Source: JBMNOI01 sp050942995
GTDB taxonomy: Bacteria; Chloroflexota; Anaerolineae; UBA1429
DNA: 9,087 bases
Reading direction: 5' to 3'
Assembly (NCBI GenBank): GCA_050942995.1
Contig: JBMNOI010000141.1
Coordinates: 1-9,087, forward strand
The translations under genes and the position numbers were made by a program. Each line of letters opens with the position of its first letter. Position 1 is the stretch's first letter. This document shows positions 1 through 6,772 of this stretch, in pieces. A model generated the notes under the pieces. The model did not search any database and was not told the DNA's origin. It was given only the letters and a program-made list of their open reading frames with translations.

Positions 1-1460
1 ACCTGCTCCATCAGGGTGTCTATGAGCATCTCATCCCAGCGCAGCGCGGCCTCGGCCAGCTTGCGCTCGGTGATATCACGGGCCACGGCAAGAACGGCCT
101 TTTCACCATGATACTCGACGACACGCGCGACGATTTCGACGGGAAAGGTTGTCCCGTCACGACGACGATGCACCGTTTCGAACTGTGCATACCCCGCGGA
201 CTGTAGCTTTGCCATACGATCGGAAACTCGAGCCGCATGTTCCGGGTCATCCAGATCCTGCGGGGACATCTGCAACAGTTCATCACGAGTATAACCCAGG
301 CGCTCGCAGGCGATCCGGTTCGCCTCGAGAAATCGTCCGTGGAGATCATGGATAAAGATAGCATCACCGGCGTTGTCGAACAGGGTTTGGTAACTCTCTT
401 TAGCCTCTTCGACCGCCCGCTGCATCTGGAGCCGATGCGTCACATCATGAAGCGTCACCAGCCGCCCGATAAAGTATCCGTCACGGCGACGGAGTAGAGC
501 GTAACGAACCTCATAGCTACGTCGCCCCTGTTCATTCTCACAGTCGAACAGCGCATCCTCATCATCATCGGCCGGAAGACAATGCGTGGGGAGCAGGGGC
601 TCGATCGGTAGACCAACCACCTCTTCGACAGATCGGGCAACGATTCTCTCGGCTGCCGGATTCAGGCTCACCACCCTGTTTCGTTCGTCCAGTACGATGA
701 TGCCGTCAGATAACCCCGCAAGGACGATTTCCTGAGCCATCGGAACGATGTCCAGCAGGCCGAGGCCGAATAACCCGTGGCTCCAGATCAGACCGGCAAG
801 GGCCATGGCAAAAGCGGTCGGATCGATATCGATCCGCGAGGGGAGAAAGGTGGTCATGATGATATGAACGGATAGGGGCGCCAGAGCGCCCACAATCAGC
901 CAGATCTCCTGGCGCCGATAGGGAGCGGGCGTGCTCACCGCAGACAGTGCCAGCAGAGTAATACCGACGACTCCCGCTATATAGCTGTATGCCAGACCGG
1001 CATTATGTATGATGCCGCGATCCCACAGCAACACCGAGTACGTCTCGGTTATGTGCAGCGTACGGTAGGTCCCGTACAGGCCGTGCAGGTCGTTCGTCCA
1101 GTTGGCCAGCACAACGATCAGTGGAATGAACCACAGCCAGCGATGGGCAAGCCGCGTCACACGAGCATGTCGTGCGGTGTATTCCAGAACAAAGAGCAAC
1201 CACGCCGATCCCAGAATCAAAGCACCCGGAGCGCTCATCCGAGACCACCAGATGGCTGCGGTCAGGCGGGTGCTTCCCAACTGCATGGCGTAGGAGAATG
1301 CATAGGTCGCCGTACCGAACATCATCAGTGTGAACATCAAAGCGGCCGGCGCGACAACCCCCGCAGTAGCCCGTCTGCGCCAGGCGTGCGCGGCCAAACC
1401 GGCGCACATGGCGGTGACCAGGAAGAATGGAAGCACAGAAGCAGAGAATCGCCAGCCCAT
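1..1460 (-). CDS. Sensor histidine kinase, N-terminal 7TM + two PAS domains (3' end outside window)
   Basis: I translated this frame by hand from ATG 1458-1460; it stays open for 486 codons to the left edge. A purine-rich GAGGGGGG stretch lies about 9 bases upstream of the ATG. Residues 1-236 hold seven hydrophobic segments (about 8-27, 37-59, 78-95, 107-121, 156-176, 185-205, 214-235), the layout of the 'histidine kinase N-terminal 7TM' sensor region. A PAS domain follows at about 243-345 (SDGIIVLDERNRVVSLNPAA). A second PAS S-box lies at about 355-467 (DAIFIHDLHGRFLEANRIA, RRRDGTTFPVEIVAR, ending AVARDITERK). The HisKA and HATPase domains expected next would be off the left edge, so kinase activity is inferred; a GGDEF or other output domain cannot be excluded. 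It would be a membrane sensor. No response regulator is seen in the window. The gene may be read through from the CPBP gene 136 bases upstream or from a weak promoter of its own. Confidence 0.85.
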   Translation of the reverse strand, partial: MGWRFSASVLPFFLVTAMCAGLAAHAWRRRATAGVVAPAALMFTLMMFGTATYAFSYAMQLGSTRLTAAIWWSRMSAPGALILGSAWLLFVLEYTARHARVTRLAHRWLWFIPLIVVLANWTNDLHGLYGTYRTLHITETYSVLLWDRGIIHNAGLAYSYIAGVVGITLLALSAVSTPAPYRRQEIWLIVGALAPLSVHIIMTTFLPSRIDIDPTAFAMALAGLIWSHGLFGLGLLDIVPMAQEIVLAGLSDGIIVLDERNRVVSLNPAAERIVARSVEEVVGLPIEPLLPTHCLPADDDEDALFDCENEQGRRSYEVRYALLRRRDGYFIGRLVTLHDVTHRLQMQRAVEEAKESYQTLFDNAGDAIFIHDLHGRFLEANRIACERLGYTRDELLQMSPQDLDDPEHAARVSDRMAKLQSAGYAQFETVHRRRDGTTFPVEIVARVVEYHGEKAVLAVARDITERKLAEAALRWDEMLIDTLMEQ

Positions 1461-1528
1461 TACGCCCCGCCCCCCTCGGGATGTTGCTCGTGTCCGGTCA
1501 GCTCGATGGTGCGACCAGATTATCCTTG

Positions 1529-1560
1529 ATTGTAGCATATCGGACGGCGCATCATGTAAA
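1529..1560 (-). promoter_or_regulatory. Possible weak promoter for the histidine kinase
   Basis: On the minus strand TTTACA (1555-1560) is followed by TACAAT (1529-1534). The hexamers resemble sigma70 -35/-10 boxes, but the 20-base spacer is longer than the usual 16-18. It lies in the 136-base gap between the CPBP stop and the kinase start and would give a leader of about 60 nt. No clear terminator follows the CPBP gene, so co-transcription is also possible. Confidence 0.25.
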
Positions 1561-1596
1561 GACGACGCAAAAATAAAGCAGATCACGTAGAAGCGT

Positions 1597-2610
1597 TCAA
1601 ATGGGGCGCATAACCTCTGAGTCTGTGGCCCCTCGGCGCAACAAAGGGCGAGGCATGGTCACAAAGGCAAATCCGGCGACAAACACCAGCGCCGCCGCCG
1701 CAGGCAAGAGAGCATCCGAGGGCGTGGGCAACGCCTCCAGCCAGACCCCCTGTGCCCAACGCAGAAGGATGACGGGCAGCAATGCGCCGCCGCCCCGTCG
1801 CCCCGCTGTGCGGGCGTACAGGCAGGTAAAGATCGTCGAATCATAGAGAACGATAATCAACAAAAAGACCGGAAAGGGTTCGCCGTAGAGATTGGTCCCC
1901 GGCACAAGAAACTGCGGCAGATACCACAGAGCCCATAGAACGCCGACCAGCAGGGCCGCCCCCAGCCACCCCAAACGCTGTGCGGCTCGGGGCAGGGCGT
2001 AGCCACGCCAGCCGATCTCTTCGCCCAACGCAATTTGCAGGCTCCAAAAGATGGTTGCCGGTGACGGCCATTGCAGCGATAGGGGCTGGCGCCCATCCGG
2101 ATGCAGCCAGAGAGCGGCCAGAGGAGCCAGGGCCGGTATGAGCAGGGGAAGGAGGTAATAGCCCGGCCCGACTCGCGGCCGGACGATTCCCCGCAGCAGG
2201 GCCACTACATCCCGCTTTCCCCACAAAGAGATCGTCACCAGAAATGCCGCCATTGCAGGTGTCGCGTTTCGACAAAAAGCCCACGCCGCCTGCCAGAAGG
2301 GATACAACCATACCCGCTCCGGCGCCATAATAAGCCCCGGCAGCCAGGCCAGCCAGCTTAGACCGTACGCAATGACGATGAACATCGGCAGTTCCACAAG
2401 CCATCGCCGTCTGGCGCGTCGGGCTGCGGGGCGCTTGCCTCGCAATTCGGGGTGAGGCTGCCATTGCATCGGCACAAACCGCTCTCGCTCCGGCGGGGGG
2501 TCATAGGCATCCGCCACGCCAACCATTCCCCCCGTCGGTACAGGGGTATTTATATCCTCTGTGCCGATATGTTCTCTCACCGGCACAGTGCGTGCGTCCC
2601 AGATGTCCAT
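1597..2610 (-). CDS. CPBP-family (CAAX protease/bacteriocin-processing type) membrane protein, degenerate active site
   Basis: The product is 337 aa from ATG 2608-2610, which has AGGA seven bases upstream (ACAGGATGGAATATG). The frame stays open upstream to a TTG at 2796, but that stretch does not look like protein and has no properly spaced Shine-Dalgarno, so I reject the longer form. Residues 1-70 are polar and Pro/Arg-rich (basic patch near 57-70); the rest is multi-spanning membrane protein. The CPBP signature EEIGWRGYALPR is present, with the Glu pair at 197-198 and Arg at 202. The second motif, normally (F/W)xxxH, reads WALWY with Tyr230 replacing His. The last motif, normally HxxxN, reads RWAQG with Arg284 and Gly288. 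CPBP proteins are intramembrane glutamyl endopeptidases or inactive relatives. With both His lost, this one may not be proteolytic. The substrate is unknown. It is separated from the lysC operon by a terminator and has its own promoter. Confidence 0.85.
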   Translation of the reverse strand: MDIWDARTVPVREHIGTEDINTPVPTGGMVGVADAYDPPPERERFVPMQWQPHPELRGKRPAARRARRRWLVELPMFIVIAYGLSWLAWLPGLIMAPERVWLYPFWQAAWAFCRNATPAMAAFLVTISLWGKRDVVALLRGIVRPRVGPGYYLLPLLIPALAPLAALWLHPDGRQPLSLQWPSPATIFWSLQIALGEEIGWRGYALPRAAQRLGWLGAALLVGVLWALWYLPQFLVPGTNLYGEPFPVFLLIIVLYDSTIFTCLYARTAGRRGGGALLPVILLRWAQGVWLEALPTPSDALLPAAAALVFVAGFAFVTMPRPLLRRGATDSEVMRPI

Positions 2611-2819
2611 ATTCCATCCTGTTTTATCGGCCGCCCAAACGGTACACAAAGCACACCGGCGATGCCGGGCAGCCGGGAAACCACAAGGCCGTACATACTC
2701 GCGAGGATCGATACGCGGAAGATCGGATCCAGAGATCTGTGAGGGGTTGTTGTGGGGAGCCCAAAGGCCGACGACAAAGGGTAATCGATACGGCAAACTC
2801 CGCGGCGAGTGACTCTATT
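2611..2819 (-). other. Long 5' leader of the CPBP gene
   Basis: If transcription starts about seven bases after the TATAAT at 2826-2831, the CPBP mRNA would carry about 209 untranslated bases before ATG 2610. I see only short possible stems (for example CCGGC/GCCGG around an ATC loop) and no known riboswitch signature. A second promoter closer to the gene is possible; the only candidate, GATAAA near 2623-2628, is poor. No other gene is supported between 2611 and 2981. Confidence 0.4.
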
Positions 2820-2825
2820 GTCGCG

Positions 2826-2854
2826 ATTATATCATGCGCCACAAGGCGGTTCAA
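2826..2854 (-). promoter_or_regulatory. Sigma70-like promoter of the CPBP gene
   Basis: On the minus strand TTGAAC (2849-2854), a 17-base spacer and a perfect TATAAT (2826-2831) form a good vegetative promoter directed at the CPBP gene. It lies downstream of the lysC-operon terminator, so the CPBP gene (and possibly the kinase) forms a separate transcription unit. Confidence 0.65.
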
Positions 2855-2872
2855 CGGCCAAAAGGCGCATGA
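2832..2872. repeat. 9-bp inverted repeat straddling the -35 box (candidate operator)
   Basis: TCATGCGCC (2832-2840) and GGCGCATGA (2864-2872) are perfect inverted copies separated by 23 bases. One arm abuts the -10 box inside the promoter spacer; the other lies ten bases upstream of the -35 box. The arms are 32 bp apart centre to centre, about three helical turns, so a repressor bound to both could occlude the promoter. No DNA-binding protein was identified, and a 9-bp repeat at this spacing can arise by chance. Confidence 0.35.
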
Positions 2873-2923
2873 CTGACGAATCGCCCGTCCTTTCGAATGG
2901 ATTTTCTAACGCGGGGAATTCAT

Positions 2924-2957
2924 AAAAAAGAGGCTCCATGCCGGTCAACATGGAGCC
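2924..2957 (-). terminator. Rho-independent terminator of the lysC-asd-HAD operon
   Basis: Read on the minus strand, GGCTCCATG (2957-2949), an 8-base loop and CATGGAGCC (2940-2932) form a perfect 9-bp stem, followed by TC and six T (2929-2924). It lies 25 bases after the stop codon of the HAD gene and closes the operon. Confidence 0.9.
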
Positions 2958-2981
2958 CATCATACGCGATTCGGCAGGCGA

Positions 2982-4118
2982 TCAGAACAGCCTGTTCCCG
3001 TACACCTTCATGGGGGTATGATGCAGCGGTCGATAGCCCTCCGCCACTCGTTCGAGGTCGGGCATGGCCGCCTCATCCGGCTTGTCCGACAGGCCGAACA
3101 CCAGCGCCCCTTGCTGCGACATCCAGTTGGCGATATCGACCACCTCGGCCGTCAACACGATCTCGGAATGGAGCACATCCTTCGGCAGGGCGCCTTCGGG
3201 AAGCACGTCCATGCGCGATACAGTCTCCAGGTATTCGGCGCGACGAAAGGCCTTGAATGGCGTAGGATCCCGGACCTCCAGCCCATGGCGCACCTCATCA
3301 TGAGCTCGCCTCAGGCCCACGGACATGGCGGCGCAGCGCCCGTGGCACAGCTCGACGAAATCCTCGAAATGGGCGAGACGACCCGATTCCAGCCCCTCCC
3401 ACAGCTCCTCCGGCGCACAGCATCTCCCCACGATCATCAGGGTGATATAGGCCAGATAATCCTGATTGTCTGCGGTAAAGAAATGGTATTCGGGCTGATT
3501 CAGCGGATCATACACAGCGTGAAAGGCCGTCTCGTCCAGCTCATCATCCAGCAGATCGCGCATGGTGCGCAAGATCGCCTGTACCCGCGCCCCATCGATC
3601 AACCGATCGTTGCGACCACGAGCGCCCAGGCAGGTCTTGTCCAGGTCCAGCAGCAACGCCGTCCCCTCATCGATTACAAAGCCCGATGCCTGCACCCAGG
3701 ACAAAAAGTCGCGCAGCGCCTCCCAGCGGTTGGCCAGCATCAGCTCGCCCTGGATGTCGATCCGGGCGGGTTCGGCCATCTTTTCCGCGGCGATAAACCC
3801 CAGCACCGGCAGATAACGCCCCACATTGCGGGCGGCCGTGCCGTCGTTCATCGGGGTGTCCCCCACAAAGAGCAGACGTTCCAGCGGCGCCTCGGCGCCG
3901 CGAAGCCTCTGCGTCTGCTGCAGATAGCGATACAGCACACCGGCATATTCGGCCGTCGTCTTGCGCGGCACATAATAGCGAGGCAGCCCGGCCTCGGCCC
4001 AGGTCTCACGCAGACCCGGCAGGCGCGCATCGACCGGCTCCATATTGCGATAGATCACCCAGTCGCCGAACAGGTCGGCCATAGTGCCCCGTTCCCAATG
4101 TAGCGCGTCGTCACTCAT
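2982..4118 (-). CDS. HAD-superfamily protein with circularly permuted motif order, third gene of the lysC-asd operon
   Basis: The product is 378 aa. Its ATG (4116-4118) overlaps the asd stop codon as ATGA, indicating translational coupling. HAD signatures are present but out of the normal order. Residues 53-99 hold a Lys (PRKTTAEYAGVLYRYL, motif III-like) and LLFVGDTPMNDGTAARNVG (motif IV: GD 86-87, ND 91-92). ALLLDLDKTCLG (154-165) is motif I, with Asp158 as likely nucleophile and Asp160 as acid/base. About 180 mostly helical residues follow, the size and place of a C1 cap. GALVFGLSDKPDEA (337-350) is motif II with Ser344. The protein ends at 378 with no motif IV after it. Motifs thus run III-IV-I-cap-II, as in a circular permutation. 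Phosphatase activity is inferred; the substrate is unknown. Operon position suggests an aspartate-family role but does not prove it. A degenerate tandem of two HAD halves is the alternative. The operon terminator follows directly. Confidence 0.75.
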   Translation of the reverse strand: MSDDALHWERGTMADLFGDWVIYRNMEPVDARLPGLRETWAEAGLPRYYVPRKTTAEYAGVLYRYLQQTQRLRGAEAPLERLLFVGDTPMNDGTAARNVGRYLPVLGFIAAEKMAEPARIDIQGELMLANRWEALRDFLSWVQASGFVIDEGTALLLDLDKTCLGARGRNDRLIDGARVQAILRTMRDLLDDELDETAFHAVYDPLNQPEYHFFTADNQDYLAYITLMIVGRCCAPEELWEGLESGRLAHFEDFVELCHGRCAAMSVGLRRAHDEVRHGLEVRDPTPFKAFRRAEYLETVSRMDVLPEGALPKDVLHSEIVLTAEVVDIANWMSQQGALVFGLSDKPDEAAMPDLERVAEGYRPLHHTPMKVYGNRLF

Positions 4119-5173
4119 GCGATCATCCCCCGGGCTGCCATTAGCTCGGCGTTGAGGATGGCCCCGCCCGCCGCGCCACGTATCGTGTTATGTGAAAGGA
4201 CGACAAACTTGTAATGGAACACTTCGCAGGGACGTATCCGCCCGACGGTGACGGCCATACCCGCTCCGGCGTCGCGATCACGCACCGTTTGCGGGCGGTC
4301 GGGCTCATCGCGCACGATGATGGTGGGATCGACGGCCGACGGGCAGCCCAGACGATAGGGCTCGCTCTCAAATCCCCTCAACGCTTCGACCACCTCATCC
4401 ATCGAGGGACGTCGCTCGAACTCGACCGATACCACCTCCAGGTGGCCGTCGCGGGCCGCCACCCGATTGCACGATGGGCTGATGGCGATATCGGCCGGCA
4501 CGATCTCACCGCCGTCTCTCGAAAGAGCGCCCAGCAGCTTGCGCGGCTCCAGCACCAATTTGGATTCCTCGCCTGCGATATAGGGAACCACATTGTCCAG
4601 AATGTCCAGTGAGGGCACGCCCGGATAGCCCGCGCCGGAGAGCGCCTGCATGGTGGTCACGATCACCCGCCGCACTTTGAAGGCGTCATGCAGCGGCTTG
4701 AGCGCTACCACCAGGCCGACGGTGGAACAATTGGGATCGGTCACGATAAAGCCCTTGTCCCAACCGCGGCGGGCACGCTGGGCGTCCACCAGAGCCAGGT
4801 GATCGGGATTGACCTCGGGAATGAGCAGCGGCACATCCGGCGCCATACGATGAGCGCTGGCGTTACTCAGCACGCCATAGCCGGCCCCGGCAAAACGCTC
4901 CTCGACGGTAAGGGCCACATCGGAGGGGAGCGCCGAAAAGACCACATCACAATCCAGATCGGACTCGATAGGTTGGACGATCATATCGCGCACCGTCTCC
5001 GGACAATCGGCCGAGAGGCGCCACTCACAGGCCTGGGAGTAAGGTCGCCCCGCCGAACGCTCGGATGCGGCTACAGCAGTGATCTCGAACCAGGGGTTGC
5101 CCTGGAGAAGCTGAACAAATCGCTGGCCGACGGCGCCCGTAGCGCCTAAAATACCCACTCGAATCGGTTTCAT
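4115..5173 (-). CDS. asd: Aspartate-semialdehyde dehydrogenase (archaeal/fungal-type)
   Basis: This enzyme reduces aspartyl-4-phosphate to L-aspartate-4-semialdehyde with NADPH, the second step of the aspartate pathway and the branch point to lysine/DAP and homoserine. The product is 352 aa from ATG 5171-5173. The start is set by GGGAGG ending a few bases upstream and by MKPIRVGILGATGAVGQRFV, the Rossmann NADP-binding loop (GxxGxxG, residues 10-16). DPNCSTVGL holds the catalytic Cys149, GEESKLVLEPRKLLG (201-215) is the substrate-binding helix region, and RDGHLEVVSVEFE carries the catalytic His244. LSHNTIRGAAGGAILNAEL (327-344) is typical of the C-terminal end. These motifs fit the TIGR00978-type branch (archaea, fungi and some bacteria) rather than the E. 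coli type. The Shine-Dalgarno overlaps the lysC stop (TAAGGGAGGG), ten bases separate the two genes, and the stop overlaps the next start. Confidence 0.96.
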   Translation of the reverse strand: MKPIRVGILGATGAVGQRFVQLLQGNPWFEITAVAASERSAGRPYSQACEWRLSADCPETVRDMIVQPIESDLDCDVVFSALPSDVALTVEERFAGAGYGVLSNASAHRMAPDVPLLIPEVNPDHLALVDAQRARRGWDKGFIVTDPNCSTVGLVVALKPLHDAFKVRRVIVTTMQALSGAGYPGVPSLDILDNVVPYIAGEESKLVLEPRKLLGALSRDGGEIVPADIAISPSCNRVAARDGHLEVVSVEFERRPSMDEVVEALRGFESEPYRLGCPSAVDPTIIVRDEPDRPQTVRDRDAGAGMAVTVGRIRPCEVFHYKFVVLSHNTIRGAAGGAILNAELMAARGMIA

Positions 5174-5183
5174 CGGCCCTCCC

Positions 5184-6593
5184 TTAAGCAGTCTTGTGCA
5201 ACTCGAACTGGCTATGGATGGCGCGCACCCCCTCGTCCACATCGTTGTGATCCAGAACCAGCGAAAGGTTATACTCTGAAGATCCCTGAGCGATAGAGAT
5301 AATGTTGATCTGTCGTTCGGCCAGGGCCCCGAATACCCGCGAAGCGATACCCGGCTTGCCCTTCATGCCGGCGCCCACCACCGCCACAATGGCCACCTCA
5401 TCCTGCCGCCTCACCCGGTCGATATCTCCGCGCGCCAGCTCGTGCTCGAGCTCTCGTTCCAGCTCGCGCACCACAGCGGCCGCATCTATCGTGCGAACGA
5501 CAAAGCAGATGTTCTGCTCCGATGAAGATTGGGTGATCATGAGAATGCTGACGTTGCTGCGGGCCACCGCCGAGAACACCCGGCCGGCCACTCCCGGAAC
5601 GCCCTGCATCCCCCGCCCCTCGACCGTCACCAGACTCAGGTCGCGAATGGCGGTAATGGCCTTGATCAGGGGACCGTTGTCGGTATTGCAGCAGATGACG
5701 GTGCCGGGGTGATCGGCGTTGAACGAGTTCAGCACACGCACCGGGATGTTCATACTGGCCACGGGCTGAATGGTCATGGGATGAAGCACTTTGGCGCCAA
5801 AGAAGGAAAGCTCGGCCACCTCGGCATACGAGACGGTGGGAATTGTACGGGCATCGGGGACGATACGCGGGTCGGCCGTCATCACCCCGTTGACATCCGT
5901 CCAGATCCAGACCTCATCGGCAGGCAGGCAATGGCCCAGAACTGTGGCCGAATAATCGCTGCTGCCGCGACCCAGCGTGGTGGGGACGCCCTCGATCGTC
6001 GCGCCAATAAAGCCCGTGACCACCGGGACGACCCCCTGATTCAGCATGGGCAACAGGCGCGCCCGGGCACGAACGGCCGTCTCATCGATCAAAGGGGTGG
6101 CGCTGCCGTAACGGTCGTCCGTCACGATGATATCCGTCGCCTCGACCGTCTGCGCCTTGCCTCCCTGGCTGAGCATGGCCGCGGCGACGATACGCGCCGA
6201 CAGGCGTTCACCCATCCCCGAGACCACATCCAGGCCACGCGGGGTCAGCTCACCCAGGGTGTAGATGCTCTGGCAGAGGTTTTGCAGGTTGTTGAGCAGG
6301 GTCTCGATCTCGGCGCGCAGCCCACGAGCATGTTCGGGATCGGTCACGCAATCCTGGATCGCCTGCTCATGTCGCTGTTGCAATTCGTCGCGAATGAGGC
6401 GAAAAGTCTGGTGGTCGCCAGAGGCGGCGGAGGTTGCGGCGCGACGCAGGCTATCGGTTGTGCCGCTCATCGCCGATACCACCACCACCGGGGGAGTGCC
6501 GGTGCGCTCGGTAGTTTGCGCGGCGATGTGCGCTACATTGGCGATGCGCTCACCCGTGCCTACCGAAGTGCCACCGAATTTCATGACGATCAT
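5184..6593 (-). CDS. lysC: Aspartate kinase, monofunctional, with C-terminal ACT pair
   Basis: This enzyme phosphorylates L-aspartate with ATP to aspartyl-4-phosphate, the entry step for lysine/DAP, threonine and methionine. It is 469 aa, normal for a monofunctional enzyme. The amino-acid kinase domain spans about 1-300: MKFGGTSVG (4-12) binds ATP and phosphate, VSGMGERLSARI (124-135) holds the Glu-Arg substrate site, TTLGRGSSDYSA (205-216) is the kinase motif (more often GRGGSD), and ELSFFGAKVLHP (261-272) is the family signature. Two ACT repeats follow, with SILMITQSSSEQNICFVV (349-366) and NIISIAQGSSEYNLSLVL (430-447). These normally bind the feedback amino acid; I cannot tell lysine from threonine control. 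No homoserine dehydrogenase is fused. The start ATG (6591-6593) has GGGGAG eight bases upstream, and that sequence is the 3' arm of an 11-bp leader helix. It is the first gene of the operon. Confidence 0.97.
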   Translation of the reverse strand: MIVMKFGGTSVGTGERIANVAHIAAQTTERTGTPPVVVVSAMSGTTDSLRRAATSAASGDHQTFRLIRDELQQRHEQAIQDCVTDPEHARGLRAEIETLLNNLQNLCQSIYTLGELTPRGLDVVSGMGERLSARIVAAAMLSQGGKAQTVEATDIIVTDDRYGSATPLIDETAVRARARLLPMLNQGVVPVVTGFIGATIEGVPTTLGRGSSDYSATVLGHCLPADEVWIWTDVNGVMTADPRIVPDARTIPTVSYAEVAELSFFGAKVLHPMTIQPVASMNIPVRVLNSFNADHPGTVICCNTDNGPLIKAITAIRDLSLVTVEGRGMQGVPGVAGRVFSAVARSNVSILMITQSSSEQNICFVVRTIDAAAVVRELERELEHELARGDIDRVRRQDEVAIVAVVGAGMKGKPGIASRVFGALAERQINIISIAQGSSEYNLSLVLDHNDVDEGVRAIHSQFELHKTA

Positions 6594-6763
6594 GTCTCAC
6601 GCTCCCCAGAGTAATCCGAGGCGGTTCCCCGCCGGCCAAAACAACAGATTGCGTCCACCATAATCCATCCATGGAACGCTGCCGACATCGGCACACACCG
6701 ACTCTGGGGAGGCGGCATCGACCTCATCATTTCTACGCGCCGTGCAAGAGGTGCCGGCGCCAT
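6590..6763 (-). CDS. Possible 57-codon leader ORF whose stop overlaps the lysC start
   Basis: ATG 6761-6763 lies only about three bases after the predicted transcription start, and the frame runs 57 codons to a TGA at 6590-6592 that overlaps the lysC ATG as ATGA. The product begins MAPAPLARRVEMMRSMPPPQ and ends RRGTASDYSGERET. It resembles no family I know, has six Met but no Lys and no Lys or Thr runs, and lacks a Shine-Dalgarno, so it would have to be read as a near-leaderless message. Ribosomes crossing it would melt the helix that hides the lysC ribosome-binding site. The frame is also open upstream of the promoter, which suggests chance openness in GC-rich DNA. Confidence 0.2.
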   Translation of the reverse strand: MAPAPLARRVEMMRSMPPPQSRCVPMSAAFHGWIMVDAICCFGRRGTASDYSGERET

Positions 6764-6766
6764 AAT
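6594..6766 (-). promoter_or_regulatory. Structured lysC leader with sequestered Shine-Dalgarno (riboswitch-like)
   Basis: The predicted leader is about 170 nt. On the minus strand CTCCCCAGAGT (6711-6701) is a perfect 11-bp complement of ACTCTGGGGAG (6612-6602), and the latter contains the GGGGAG ribosome-binding site of lysC. The loop of this helix holds three further hairpins: GCCG/CGGC (6692-6681); a bulged GCGTTCCA/TGGACGC (6679-6651); and GGCGG/CCGCC closing a GGAA tetraloop (6633-6620). Upstream sits a nine-pair stem with one bulge and a CCTCT loop (6760-6737). CCGCC just 5' of the long helix (6715-6711) could instead pair with GGCGG at 6633-6629, giving an alternative fold. I recognise no known class: lysine-riboswitch and T-box core motifs are absent. 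Control of translation by lysine, threonine, methionine or another signal is inference. Confidence 0.55.
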
Positions 6767-6772
6767 GCCGAG

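Noticed and set aside
1003..1407. A 134-codon minus-strand frame inside the histidine kinase
   Set aside because: It is a frame-shifted reading of the 7TM region. The frame from ATG 1460 gives seven membrane segments and two PAS domains and explains the DNA better.
2611..2796. N-terminal extension of the CPBP protein to a TTG at 2796
   Set aside because: The 62 extra residues look non-protein-like, the only upstream purine run is one base from the TTG, and ATG 2610 has a good Shine-Dalgarno.
3018..4103. A 361-codon plus-strand frame opposite the HAD gene
   Set aside because: It is an antisense shadow of a gene with HAD motifs and operon coupling; it is His/Gln-rich with no domain.
5529..6614. 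A 361-codon plus-strand frame opposite lysC
   Set aside because: It is an antisense shadow of the aspartate kinase; the composition (Gly/His/Arg/Asp-rich) is not that of a normal protein and no motif is recognisable.
6594..6766. Lysine riboswitch or T-box as identity of the lysC leader
   Set aside because: The lysine-riboswitch core was not found, and GGCGGGGAACCGCC only superficially resembles the T-box sequence; it lacks the UGGN tRNA-pairing bulge.
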